Shown: positions 32,976-43,866 of the stretch, in pieces
Layout of the letters: every line of letters starts with the position of its first letter
Numbering within the stretch: position 1 is the stretch's first letter
Made by a program: the position numbers and the translations under genes
Notes under the pieces: model-generated
The model's database searches: none
What the model saw: only the letters and a program-made list of their open reading frames with translations
What the model was told of the DNA's origin: nothing
NCBI GenBank assembly: GCA_038501625.1
Contig: JAZAYU010000019.1
Span: 704,501 to 768,500 of the forward strand
Length of the DNA: 64,000 nucleotides
Reading direction: 5' to 3'
DNA from: Corbicula japonica
Lineage: Eukaryota > Mollusca > Bivalvia > Venerida > Cyrenidae

Positions 32976-34582
32976 ATTAAAAGATATAAGTCGGGACAGA
33001 TTTAACATATTGGATCAATATAAGGTGACATCAAGCTTAGGTCCTGTGTGCAACTTAGTCTTTTTCTTTACTTTTCCACACACTTACTTTAAGTACACAT
33101 GCACGTAGTAATATGTAGATTTATTAAATATTTCCTAAGCAATACTGTTTTTAAAACCATCTTTCTCGGTTAATGAAACGAACGATGAGAAGAGACAGAC
33201 AAATCAAAACTAAAGTCGATTAGGCCTTTTATGAAATACCTACACTCTGTAAATGACAGCTTTGTAATGAACGTCTGTCTATTGATACCAAAATAAAGTT
33301 GATTAAGAATGGTGTTTTCTTTAATCTTGCGTTTACAGAAAACGTACACCGAAGGTTAATAATTTAACTCTGTGTTCAATGTTTAGCAACTCTTGTTTAT
33401 TTGGTAGCTCTCAACGAAATTACCGTTAGATAAACGAAGGAGTTTTCAAGTCAAACTGCACAAATTTAAATAAAAATACACTCTGCATCAGTTTATATTT
33501 AAGCTGACATATGCCGTAAAAAGTATCCCCGTTCTACACCTTAGTGTAGTCATAATTTTCAATTACCTCTTTGATGGTAACATGCTAATTTCAAACCATG
33601 CAGAATATCAGTATTTTTGGGGCGATATATAGGCATACTCGAACTATCCTTTTGGGGGGGATGAGGACGGTATTCAGTGTCTGTCTCTTGCATGGTAGAC
33701 GGTAGGCTACGCTTCTTTGCCGTATTTGTATGGCCTTTGGATTATTTATACATTGCAATAATAAATAAAACGATATGTGTATAAGAATTGTGCGTAATCC
33801 AAACGAGATTGAAAAGTAAATTGCATCGAGCAAATTGTATCTTTAGCAGATTCTTACATATTGTTGTCTGTTTGAGAACTTGGTCCCTTCTCCTAGGCTG
33901 GCGAGAATCGGTATGCTACTTTTCTCTTACCTACATGCTAATTTTCGTTAATTAAAAATATACTGAGCCAATGTAAAAGTTGACAAAATTATTATGGAAA
34001 AACCATAATTATATTGATGATGCTAGTGAATGTAAGAATCTAGAAGGATTTGGTCACCATTATGTTTATCTTAGAAGTTGTCGGTTCAGTACCTATCGGT
34101 TTAAAAAAATAATAACAATTATGTGGATGTGGCTAATTAAGCAATGTATTTCGTTATTTCTTAAATATAACGGGAGGTAATATGCAAAAAACGGATACTA
34201 AAGTAATTGTTTCTTATTTCTTTGCACCAGTGGAATTAAACGAAAGTATGTGTTTTCCTTTTGTACATGCAATAAACTTTTAAATTCGACAATCTGTTTT
34301 AGACTACTATGTTAAAAATTATCAATCTAATCATTATTTATGAAAGGGGAGATAACCTTGACCACTTAGAAAAAATAACAACATATTCCCGCTTTATCAA
34401 TCATCCAGTGCAAATACCACAAATTAAGTGAAATATAAAATATAGCATCACTGAACAAAATGTTTGAATTTAAAAACAGGTAAGTTTTTATTTTTGCTCA
34501 GTATATAAGAAATCGTGATCACGACACTAGTATGAGAGTTCCAGCCCACCCTGAGGGCATTTTTTAACAATAGCACATCCCA
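32976..34582. other. Intergenic, nothing recognised
   Basis: AT-rich with short frames only; none has a recognisable domain or splice context. Confidence 0.55.
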
Positions 34583-34775
34583 AGTAGGACAAAAGCACAT
34601 CAAAAACGGGACAATAGCACATCTCGCGGATTGTCAATAGAGGGATTAACACATCCCGATAAGCGGATTAACACATCCCTTTTATATTTAAACACTTTAC
34701 CGCGGGTTAACAATAGTTTAAATGGAATCATTTAAAATAATTTTATATTAAATTAAATAAAACTCATTTGAAAAT

Positions 34776-34822
<47 letters not shown>

Positions 34823-35658
34823 TTAGCAGATATACGCGGTAACAATAAAAGGATTCACATTTATTTACAACAAAAACTCATCGAAGTGAGTATTACAAAA
34901 AACTCATTGAAGTGAGCTTTATTCACTGTTACACGTTAAATTTATGAAATGGTTTCTTCTTATTAACGATTCAATCCAGTTCATTCATTGTGCACAGGGG
35001 TGTTTTGCAGAAATTTATTAACTGAATCCTGAACTGTTTGTAGACCCAGAGCAGACGCAAACGTTCGGATCAGCTTATCTTTTCTGTGATTCCATTACAT
35101 CAGTGTGCATTTATCCTTGGTGTCATAATCCCTGTCAAGTAGGTGTTAAGTGTTATTCAGTATATCACAAGTATGTATGTGTGAGAGCGAAACGTTTTTC
35201 CGAGTTCAAGCTGGAGCAGGAGCAAGGATTATGACGTAATACTTAATCCTGTCTGGTATGATTAATCCCAGTGAAGTGTTTGTTAAGTGGATTTACGCAA
35301 TAATTTAGTAATTATTTATCCTGTCTGGTATGATCAATCCGTGTCAAGTGGATTAAGGCAATAAATAAGTGGATAGTTAATCCTGTCTGGTATGATTGTT
35401 TGATTGATGCAATAATTAAGTAATAGTTAATCCGGTCTGGTATGATTAATCCCAATAATTAAGTGTATAGTTAATCCTGTCTGGTATGATCAATCCCAGC
35501 TGGATTAAATCGTTAATAAGAAGAAACCATTTCATAAATTTAACGTGTAACAGTGAATAAAGCTCACTTCAATGAGTTTTTTTGTAATACTCACTTCGAT
35601 GAGTTTTTGTTGTAAATAAATGTGAATACTTTTATTGTTACCGCGTATATCTGCTAAA

Positions 35659-35694
<36 letters not shown>

Positions 35695-35886
35695 ATTTTC
35701 AAATGAGTTTTATTTAATTTAATATAAAATTATTTTAAATGATTCCATTTAAACTATTGTTAACCCGCGGTAAAGTGTTTAAATATAAAAGGGATGTGTT
35801 AATCCGCTTATCGGGATGTGTTAATCCTCTATTGACAATCCGCGAGATGTGCTATTGTCCCGTTTTTGATGTGCTTTTGTCCTACT
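34583..35886. mobile_element. 1.3-kb element with nearly 400-bp inverted terminal repeats
   Basis: The left arm, 34583-34979, is the near-exact reverse complement of 35500-35886. The arms start AGTAGGACAAAAGCACATC and hold CGGATTAACACATCCC, a (ATT)n run and GTTACACGTTAAATTTATG. The arms differ chiefly in the length of the trinucleotide run (34781-34822 against 35662-35693). The 520-bp centre holds five or six copies of TTAATCCTGTCTGGTATGAT. No transposase ORF. The form is foldback-like or non-autonomous DNA element. No clear target duplication was found. Confidence 0.92.
34781..34822. repeat. (ATT)n microsatellite in the left arm
   Basis: A pure trinucleotide run inside the left inverted terminal repeat; its complement (TAA)n is at 35662-35693 in the right arm. 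Confidence 0.95.
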
Positions 35887-36354
35887 ATTTTCCTACTACT
35901 ACTGACACTACATGCACATCCAAATCATTACTGTTCTAGCTATGTAGCTGTAGTGTAGTGCCAATCATTGATTATAAGACACGCCTCTATGTGAATATAT
36001 AATTAGCTATCCCTTTAGTTCTCTTAGATAGTATCATGCAGAAAGTGTTTACATGTAGAAGTACAATAATAAACACCTGTATTTACAAAGCTCGGTTAGT
36101 TCTTTATTACAACACAACTATAAACTTTACAGTAGCTACCGCCAATTTGCTTGACAATGCTATCAACCTTTTATGTTTTGTATGTTTGTGTGCTTTTTCA
36201 GGCAAAATTGTCTATTTGATCGGTGGGTTTGGAGTTTTTCACCAAGGCAACGTACATGTTTGTTCATAGGAGAAGCTGTTTGGGCAAGTGTGAGGTTGGA
36301 CATCCTAGAACCTGGTTTAAACCCAAGTCGAAAATTGTTTTTCAACTGACCGTT

Positions 36355-36505
36355 TCAAGGCGATAACCCCTCCGGTTCTCATTTTTGCTATCTGTTTTGA
36401 AACTGATATTTTTATTAACCATGCTCTCTCTTTCTCTTCTCAAAGCCGTGTAGGGAGGCTGTGTTTCCTGAATGTGGCATTTCCTGATATGCATACTTCA
36501 ATCAG
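36355..36505 (+). repeat. Dispersed repeat with GGGAGGCTGTGTTTCCTGAA core
   Basis: CGATAACCCC...TTCTCATTTT...GGGAGGCTGTG...TGGCATTTCCTGATATGCAT matches 58480-58645 in order and sequence. Confidence 0.65.
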
Positions 36506-36772
36506 TTGAATACTTGAAAATCAGTTGTCCCGATACAATAAAATGAAGCGTTCGATTGGTCCAGTACTTTAAAGATAACCCTGCTATGTTAATTGTCTCT
36601 GTTACCATTAAATAGTGATGTCGTATGGATATCCGAATATCCGGATATCCGTACGGATAATCAGATATCCGGATCGATTTTGGCATCCGGATATTTGTTA
36701 CAATATTCCAACAAATACTTCGCCGATGGTTAATGTTCTGACTCCCCCAAAACACTCGGGGTTAAGCCCCAC

Positions 36773-36947
36773 ACAGTGAAATTCCTCATCAACACCAACC
36801 GAAATTAAGACCTTCTCGATAAATAGGACCATTGTTGCAATGAAAGTTTGGAGCAGTTGCATTATTTTCTACAGGTGAATTAAAATCCTCCTATTAAGAT
36901 CACTCCTATCCAGCGGTGATCATAATAGGGGGTGGGGGTTCACTGTC
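36773..36947. mobile_element. MITE of the CAGTGAAACTCC family
   Basis: It starts CAGTGAAATTCCTCATCAAC and ends GGGGGTTCACTGTCT, with ATTAAGACC / TATTAAGATCAC motifs facing each other. Confidence 0.55.
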
Positions 36948-37079
36948 TATCTCGAAAAGGTGCTGACACTCTAGTTAATAGATCTATATATGAATAAGAC
37001 ATGTCTTGTAATGAAATATAACTGTTTGGTTATTAGAAAGTAAACAACTAATTAGAATCTGCACCTCTCAAACGAGCTA

Positions 37080-37366
37080 AAACACTATGGGGAATCAAAG
37101 GTACTATTCATTAACATTTTTAAAGTGCGCGCGTGCTAGGACGAAAAAAGTTAATTATTTAAAGATTTTTCTAAAAAAAACATATTGTGCACGGAATGCA
37201 TATTCAAATATAAAGGTACCGATTGAAAGCTTTCATCAGCGCGCATTCCGTGCACAACATGGTTTTTAGAAGAAAGGATATCTTTAAATAGTTAACTTTT
37301 TTAGTTCTAGAACGCGCGCACGTTCTAAAATGTTCCTTAATAGTACATTTGATTCCCCTCGGTGTA
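37080..37366. mobile_element. Palindromic MITE, 287 bp
   Basis: The arms of about 110-130 bp mirror each other: ACACTATGGGGAATC at the left against GATTCCCCTCGGTGT at the right, with GCGCGCG, AAAAAAGTTAA and TGTGCACGGAATGC mirrored inside. The short ORFs on both strands are by-products. Confidence 0.85.
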
Positions 37367-37511
37367 AAATATTTACGCATACCAGTTACACTGGCCACAG
37401 ATAAACGACTTTCAGCAGTTAATCTTAAATCTGAAAATATTCTCGATGTTGTGCACTAATTCTACAGTCTACATTTTGTGTCTGAATTGTTTTATAAATT
37501 TGCGGTTAATT

Positions 37512-38151
37512 ACAGTACTGAAAATCATGAAATTGACAATCGGATCGGAAGCGGATCGGAAGCGGACCGCAAACCGATCCCGTTAGGAGCGCAATGGAAG
37601 CGCAATCGAATTGGAAACGGAATGGAATCGAAGCGAATCGCTTTGAGCGTTTGGATCGCTTGGAGTGAAAAGACCGGAGCATTTTGACCGGATCGGAATC
37701 GCTTTGAACGTTTGGATCGCTTGGAGTGAAAAGACCGGAGCGTTTTGACTGGATCGGAATCGCTTTGAGCGTTTGGATCGCTTGGAGTGAAAAGACCAGA
37801 GCGTTTTGACCGGATCGGATCGGATCGCTTCTATTTGCAGTTTTTCAGTTATGTATAGGAATCGGAATCGGAAGAATCGGTTTGAGCGTAAAGATCGTTT
37901 GGAGCGCAATGTCTTGCGTTATAGTTAATGACCAATGAAAATCGGGAGCGAAAAGATCAGAATCGGAAGAATCGGTTTGAGCGTAAAGATCGTTTGGAGC
38001 GCATGGTCCGGAGTGAAAAAATTGGAGTGCAATCGAATTGGAATTGGACCGCAATGGGAATGGAATCGGATCGGTTATAGATGGCATTAGGATCGGAAGT
38101 GGACAGGATCGGAATCGGAAAAATTGTCAATCTCATAATTTTCAGTACTGT
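37512..38151. mobile_element. 640-bp inverted-repeat element filled with GATCGG-rich arrays
   Basis: The 29-bp inverted ends (37512-37540 and 38123-38151; ACAGTACTGAAAAT...) differ at two positions. The interior is tandem units of about 66 bp (CGCTTTGAGCGTTTGGATCG, GGAGTGAAAAGACC) at 37620-37820, then a second repeat (GGAAGAATCGGTTTGAGCG) at 37860-38000, and many GATCGGAA words. The Arg/Ser-rich minus ORFs are readings of the repeat. Confidence 0.88.
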
Positions 38152-38545
38152 ATAACAACTAATGATTAGTAAACTGACTCCCAGAAAAACACTATCATTC
38201 TTACACCGACCTATCAGTTTCGGTGGAAACAATTAGTTTAATTTTTCACAATGATTAAACAATAACGGATTTTTAAACATTTTTTAAAAATCTTTTATCA
38301 TTGTCTTAAATTAAAATCGTTGTCCGATCGTTTGTAGTTTTATTCCGATGTTCTTCTCTCGCATTATTTTGAAGTGTTTTTGTCTCTATAGTGTTTGTTT
38401 TGTTAATCCTTTCATGCGAATGCGAGCTAAATTTTCCATTCAAAAGTTATAAAAAATATTGTGATTGCTATATTATTTACTGAGTTTTCAGAACACCTTT
38501 ACTTCAGAATATACAATCTTATTCCTGATACAAGTGTTACAACAG

Positions 38546-38951
38546 CTAAACTGCAAACGCATTGTCAACTTTACGAAGCCAACCATTCCCCAACGGCAGA
38601 AACTGCCCCCCCCATCCAAGTCCAATTCCTAAAATCACCGGATTCGCTGTCACTAGTCCAGTAGCTAACAACGTGCCATTTATCCCTGCATTAGCTGCAG
38701 TCACAACTGCAAGAGCTTGATCATTTGGTACAGGCTGTTCAATAGCTTTTGGTAAATTGTCCTCAATATATCGTTGCGCTGCTTATGTTAAGTTTCCTGT
38801 TCATAAACTCAACTCCCTTGTTTGTAAAATGAAGAGTTAATTTTACTCCAACTACTGCTATAGACCCTATTCCAAAACATACTAAAGCATATTTCGCTAC
38901 CTTGATCATTTTTCGTCTGCTAAGCAAATTCTTAAGGTCTTCGTTGACCAT
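38546..38951 (-). pseudogene. Frameshifted C-terminal remnant of the minus-strand GIMAP-like gene
   Basis: In a second frame from 38951, EDLKNLLSRRKMIKVAKYA and a hydrophobic anchor (FGIGSIAVVG) match the C-terminal part of the plus-strand copy. That frame ends at 38763. A third frame then carries LPKAIE, again matching the paralogue, and reaches a stop near 38546. A run of eight C at about 38607 may shift the frame further. At least two frame changes separate this from the GTPase domain. Confidence 0.65.
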
Positions 38952-39609
38952 TTTCAGCAGCCAAGGTCTCCAAGAATTGTCTGTGTAATATAATATTGGG
39001 ATACGAATAAGCAGAATTGCCTCCCTGATATACGTGTTCTATCAAATCAAGGAGAGGACCAAGGTCGTTATGTTCGTTTACCTGATCGTCGTTTTGTTCA
39101 TCAAGATTAAGGTTCTCTAATCTTACCACTCTGCCATTGCATTTCTCAACAATTTCTCTCAGTATGCCATCGGTTTGACAGTATGTACTGAACTCCCCGT
39201 CTGTTCTTATCGCGTTCGCATGTGTGAAGACAACTACACAGTGCCTGAAAACCAGCTCTCCAAACGAAATCGACAGCATTTTAAACGTGTCTCTGTCTTG
39301 CAGATCAGTAGCTCTAGCAAGACTAAAAATCAATAAAATTGCATGAGGCATTAGAGAATGGTCGACCACATAACGTTGTATCTCCAATGATCTGTCCTTA
39401 AATGTGGCATCGGTGCTAAAAAATCCAGGTGTGTCTATAAGCATTAAAACTTGGTGCCTGGTAAGAATTCGACAGATATTGTAATTAAATGTCACAGAAT
39501 TCAAACTGTTTCCAGATCTGAACACACTTTGTCCTATCAGTGAGTTTCCAGTTGCACTCTTTCCGCTCCCCATTCTACCAACCAACATTATACTCGTACG
39601 TCTCTCCAT
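38932..39609 (-). CDS. AIG1/GIMAP-type GTPase, 225 residues, C-terminally truncated
   Basis: This is an immune-associated-nucleotide (AIG1/GIMAP) GTPase domain. The P-loop GRMGSGKS is at residues 11-18, the G2 threonine in SVT at about 40, and G3 DTPG at 59-62. The G4 region reads THAN at 129-132, where the plus-strand paralogue reads THAD; the Asp normally gives guanine specificity. The frame stops at residue 225. Compared with the paralogue, the segment between the AAE/AAN and EDLKN codons is 17 nt shorter, a true deletion frameshift. The next frame continues with EDLKN and the membrane anchor. So this is a truncated, soluble, probably inactive GTPase or an early pseudogene. A splice acceptor (CAG, exon start 39627) precedes the ATG and is shared with the paralogue. 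GIMAP families act at membranes in immune-cell survival; the role here is unknown. Confidence 0.72.
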   Translation of the reverse strand: MERRTSIMLVGRMGSGKSATGNSLIGQSVFRSGNSLNSVTFNYNICRILTRHQVLMLIDTPGFFSTDATFKDRSLEIQRYVVDHSLMPHAILLIFSLARATDLQDRDTFKMLSISFGELVFRHCVVVFTHANAIRTDGEFSTYCQTDGILREIVEKCNGRVVRLENLNLDEQNDDQVNEHNDLGPLLDLIEHVYQGGNSAYSYPNIILHRQFLETLAAENGQRRP

Positions 39610-40137
39610 CGTTTAGAAAGTAAAAGTCTGAAATGTATAATTAAGTTCTGATGTCATTTTGAAGAATTTAGAAATTCTAATTAATATATCACGCACCTAC
39701 ATTTAAAAAGAAATAAAACTGTTAAGTATTTCAATAAAAAACGAAAGGCTTCCAAAAGGGTTAACTTTTCCTTCCAAGTCGAAGTCCTTAAAATATGTTC
39801 AAATCCTGTTTTCAAAAAGGAATGTGTCACTAACTGGATATTCGAAATCGACGATGAATAAAATCTGCCTTGCTTGTTTGTGCCTGTTTGAAAAACCGTA
39901 CTCTCAACGTTTTAATTGAAGAGATTATTGGTCGGATTAAATGATACAATATATTACCAACTTTCAAGTATTGCACAAAATATCGTAATATTGATAAAGA
40001 AATTTCGAAATTAACGATAGACTGTATATTGTCGTGTATATTTCTTTTACTTTTCATGACCTGTCAAAATCATTTTATCCAAAAACATTTCTTTAGAATT
40101 GTTTAGGTAATTAATAACGTTTCTATTAGCAGCAATT

Positions 40138-40140
<3 letters not shown>

Positions 40141-40210
<70 letters not shown>
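40141..40210. repeat. (CT)n microsatellite
   Basis: About 35 CT units with one T-for-C interruption near 40201. Confidence 0.99.
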
Positions 40211-40211
<1 letters not shown>

Positions 40212-40566
40212 TAATGTACCTTTTCGATCAATTTTGTAACCTATGTACTTGTAAATTTAAATTTGAAAAAAATGTATTTTAATTAAACAATTCTGAACAA
40301 TTGAACAATGTATCATTATTTACTAAATTAAATGTGTTGTATGGTTTGAGTTACTAATTGAGAAATAGTAATTGAGATTATGAAATTTGAAAGAAAATAA
40401 AATGGATACACTTCAAATGAAGGAATCGCAATTATACATACAAGTCAGTTATATCATATAGGGAACGTCCATATTCCACTTCGGTTTAAATGATATGCGA
40501 TCTTCATTAATTTCATATAATGCGAAACCATTTAAAAAAGAACAAGGGCCTATTTTTATGAATTTA

Positions 40567-41530
40567 GCTATTTGTGCAGTGTGGCGGCCTTAAAAAGTCC
40601 CACATGTAGTCAGTACAGTTATCAGTAAAATAACCCGCTACCGATATCGGCAGTGATGAAACTTTATATCAGGATCTATTCATCAACAATTATCAATCAA
40701 TGATTTAATTATCAACATTCATTAATTTTCGTCGTCTGATTGCTATAAATCACGTTTCTGAAGTCATGTTAAACGAGGATTATTAAGGGCCATCTGCATT
40801 CATCATTGCACTGTTATCGATAAAAACACATTTGGAAATAATTTTCTTTTTAACCGACGACTGTAGACGACACTTAAAGTTCTAAACAAATTACCGCCTT
40901 TACTTGTTATGTTTCTAGTTTTGCATGTCTTTGTAAAGTCCTAGCCTTTTGGTTTTGTGGCGACACTTTTCTAATTTGGCAAATAAGACTGTTCGATGGT
41001 TTCATATAATTTCATATGATTGTCTATTTAACATGTATCATTACATTTTCTGGTTTTGAGTACTAACACAATTCTCGAAAGCGACGATAAGCCATTAGAC
41101 ACGTCATTAACTCATCGACTATTATCTATTGCTTAGAACAGCATGCATAATCATGCAAAGATTGCATCAATTACAATAAGGTTTAACTGATATAATGACC
41201 AAACACGCTATAGGGTCGTCAGATTTCTGCATTTAACATTTTAGCAAGTTACGTTTATACCTGTTTATACCTGTTAATAACTTTGAAATGATAGTGTCTC
41301 TAGATTAGAGCAAACCCGAACCCGCACCGTCACGGCGACTGCGCCTAGCCCTGCAATTCCTGCGACGCAACCAACTGAGCTAACCGGGACAACCCCCCAA
41401 AAGGTTGATTGGATAGCCCTGATATACGTAACAATCACTGCACGACATCGGTAACAGCTTATTTTACTGATAACAGTACTGACTAAATGTACGGGGAGAC
41501 TTTTTACGGCCGCCACACTGCACAAATAGC
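40567..41530. mobile_element. 0.96-kb element with about 68-bp inverted ends
   Basis: GCTATTTGTGCAGTGTGGCG at 40567 is mirrored by CGCCACACTGCACAAATAGC ending at 41530. The match runs on through AGTCAGTAC...GTTATCAGTAAAATA (to about 40634). It lies between the two GTPase genes and holds a SINE copy at 41288. No ORF of note. Confidence 0.85.
41288..41395 (-). mobile_element. tRNA-derived SINE copy 1
   Basis: On the minus strand it reads GTTGTCCCGGTTAGCTCAGT and continues with TGGTTGCG. TAGCTCAGTTGG is a perfect polymerase III box A, and GGGTTCGGG downstream is box B-like. No full cloverleaf forms, so it is a SINE head rather than a tRNA gene. A second copy lies at 41547. Confidence 0.75.
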
Positions 41531-41546
41531 GCTACTGTGAATTTTG

Positions 41547-41650
41547 AATGATAGTGTCTCTAGATGGGAGCGAATCCACACCGTCACGGCGACAGCGCCT
41601 AGCCCTGCAATTCCAACGACGCAACCAACTGAGCTAAGCGGGACAACAAG
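41547..41650 (-). mobile_element. tRNA-derived SINE copy 2
   Basis: It has the same head as copy 1 with box A TAGCTCAGTTGG at 41636-41625, a worn box B, and the same distal end AGAGACACTATCATT. Fragments of the middle (GGCTAGGCGCTGT) recur near 32145-32180 and 57555-57600. Confidence 0.75.
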
Positions 41651-41689
41651 AGACGAAAATTCAGATGCAGACATACCAAAGCCATAATA

Positions 41690-41790
41690 AGGAGAAAAAA
41701 GAAATATGCATAATCAGACAACCAGAAAACACAGCCTCCCACGCAGCCAAAAAGCAGAGAGGAAATATAACATGAGTTTATAAAATAATC
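41690..41790 (-). repeat. Dispersed repeat with GGCTGCGTGGGAGGCTGTG core
   Basis: Minus-strand copy of the family at 29520, 36355 and 58480, lying just beyond the SINE head. Confidence 0.6.
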
Positions 41791-42085
41791 AATATCAATT
41801 TAGCCCCCACAAACAAATAACGATAAAGAGAACATGGGGTTACCGCCTTTAATTTCAAATTAGTAAGAACACGATGACAAAAGAAACATAATCAAAAATG
41901 AAAGAGTCGCCATTATGATTTGTCAAACATTTAAAACATGTCAAATATAACTTGTACTATACATTTTGATATGTGTGCTTTTATCAATCAAAATTGTCTG
42001 AATCGGTATTTCTGATTCTGATCATGGTCTTTTGTTGTTTGAATGATAAGTTTGCCTTTAAGTTAGATGGTTTTGTGATGGATAA

Positions 42086-42138
42086 ATGGCGTCCTGTGAA
42101 CTTGTCAAAGACAACGTTGCAACTCCGGAGGTAGCTAG
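42086..42138 (+). CDS. Candidate first coding exon of an unknown gene
   Basis: An ATG opens MASCELVKDNVATPEVA and runs into a consensus AG|GTGAGT donor at 42139. No family is recognised. It lies between the two divergent GTPase genes, about 1.8 kb upstream of the plus-strand copy, whose first exon has a 5' splice acceptor. It could therefore be an upstream exon of that gene or a separate small gene. Confidence 0.25.
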
Positions 42139-42305
42139 GTGAGTCTATTTTATTAGACCGTATATTTTGTGGGAATGGCTACAATAGTACTATTATCATT
42201 AATAATAGTCGTTATCTGTAAAATATTACTTGCTGTACTTGCAAGTTTGTTATCATATTAAATCATTTATCAACAAATTATCTTTTTCAATCTTAACTGT
42301 GGTAG

Positions 42306-42563
42306 TGATTTCATATCGCGTGACAAGCACAGATTAGAACGTTTGAAGTCCATGTCGTACATGTACACCTAGTTAGAAAAATATTCAGATTCATTGAACA
42401 GGATTTGGAAAATATTAAAGGATTTCGACACGAAGGTAACACTGACGCTTCAGCTGCAGAGATACTTTGTTACAGATATTTAGAAAACGAAGTTATTAAC
42501 TATTTAGCAAACAATCTAGACCCTGATCATGACCCTCGGTTACGCTGTAATGTTGGGTCTTAA
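42306..42563 (+). pseudogene. Candidate decayed second exon of the same unknown gene
   Basis: A pyrimidine-rich tract and TAG acceptor end at 42305. The frame joined to the 42086 exon reads SDFISRDKHRLERLKSMSYM and stops at TAG 42370. The same frame beyond the stop reads LEKYSDSLNRIWKILKDFD. Another frame then carries NTDASAAEILCYRYLENE to a TAA at 42563. Charged, helix-like text in two successive frames suggests a coding exon with one stop and one frameshift, but no homology is known to me. Confidence 0.22.
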
Positions 42564-43853
42564 TAAGTCGCAAATTAGAAAAAATGTAATGTAGGGCTCA
42601 GTAAGGTTCTAATGTACCAAGGCTTGCATCGCGCTTTAAAGTATCATGATAATAAGCCCAACTTATTGTGCGCAACTAGGGCTTTTCTATATATATGATG
42701 TCCGTTTTCGCGCACAACGCAGTTAGCATTCAAATCAATGCGGAAAATTTTCCTTCTATGTCTACATGTATATGCCAGCGACAAGAATCCGTGTCGCAAC
42801 TTTTGACGGCTTCAAATAGTTTTTTTTAACCTTGTATATCTTTAAAACAATTGCATACCTGAAAAAAATAATTCCAATAAGAATTAATGTATGTGATACA
42901 TTTTAAGAAAGTTGTTCGTTTATTATGAAAAAAACTTATAAACCTCCACACATGTCAACAGCTTTTATGTTACACCGCTTAAAGTCTATCTGACTGTAGT
43001 TTATTATATCGATCTATTAAAGGGACGCTTGAATCATTGGTTATCACATTAAAATCAACATTAAACGGCATAAACAATAGTAACTTTAAAAGTTTTATTT
43101 GTGGAATATTTTTTATTTAATTGATACTTTAGAGACTATTTATGTTTTATAACAACAAATGAACATAGCAGTGCTGAAATTTTCAAGTGGCTGTGAAAAG
43201 GGGAATTTAAATCGGGTCGATTTCCACCGCAGTTTTGATCCTAACTGCTTGAGACGTAAAGGACAGACATCTGTTAAAAGTCAGTATGATAATGGTCTGT
43301 GCTTGCAGTCGAAATATTCAGACTACCTGATAATATAACAAAACAATTAATTTGGTGTCAATCGCAAGTTGTTATTCTTACTATAATTTGTCTCACAGTT
43401 TTCATTGCTTTTATATCGGTTGTTTGAGTGCATGTTATTTTCTCTATGCTAATTCAATCCACACAAAAGATTACTCGTCAAAATACCCTATGCTACAGCA
43501 TCATATATGTATGACAAATACGAGTTAGGTAAACTCTGCATCGGTAATGACTGTACTTAATTGGTAACTCTTTTTGTTAGCTCATCATGCTGCCATTGAC
43601 ATGTAAAATATTAACATGTAGAATATAGTGCGTGTATTTATGTTACTATTTGATCATGGGTCGTCAGGACCTACTACAAATGTTGTATTTGTATCTTACC
43701 AAATGTGGAATAGAACATCGCTATATAGATATTGTTTCTATAGTAAAAAGAAATTTCTTAAAATAGTCTAGGAAAATAGTTTCTGCGACAGAACATAAAC
43801 TTTTATTTTTCAAATTTATAGACAAGGTCAAAATATAGATGTATACATTTCAG
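42564..43853. other. Intergenic or intronic stretch upstream of the plus-strand GTPase
   Basis: No ORF of note. It ends at the CAG acceptor (43851-43853) before the GTPase ATG, so part may be an intron of that gene. Confidence 0.5.
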
Positions 43854-43866
43854 AATTTTCGCAACT

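Noticed and set aside
37583..38232. Arg/Ser-rich ORFs on the minus strand
   Set aside because: Readings of the GATCGG-rich tandem units; composition follows the repeat.
41274..41525. 83-residue Val/Ala-rich ORF, or a tRNA gene
   Set aside because: It is a reading of the SINE. The polymerase III boxes are present but no complete acceptor stem and cloverleaf can be drawn, so it is not a tRNA gene.
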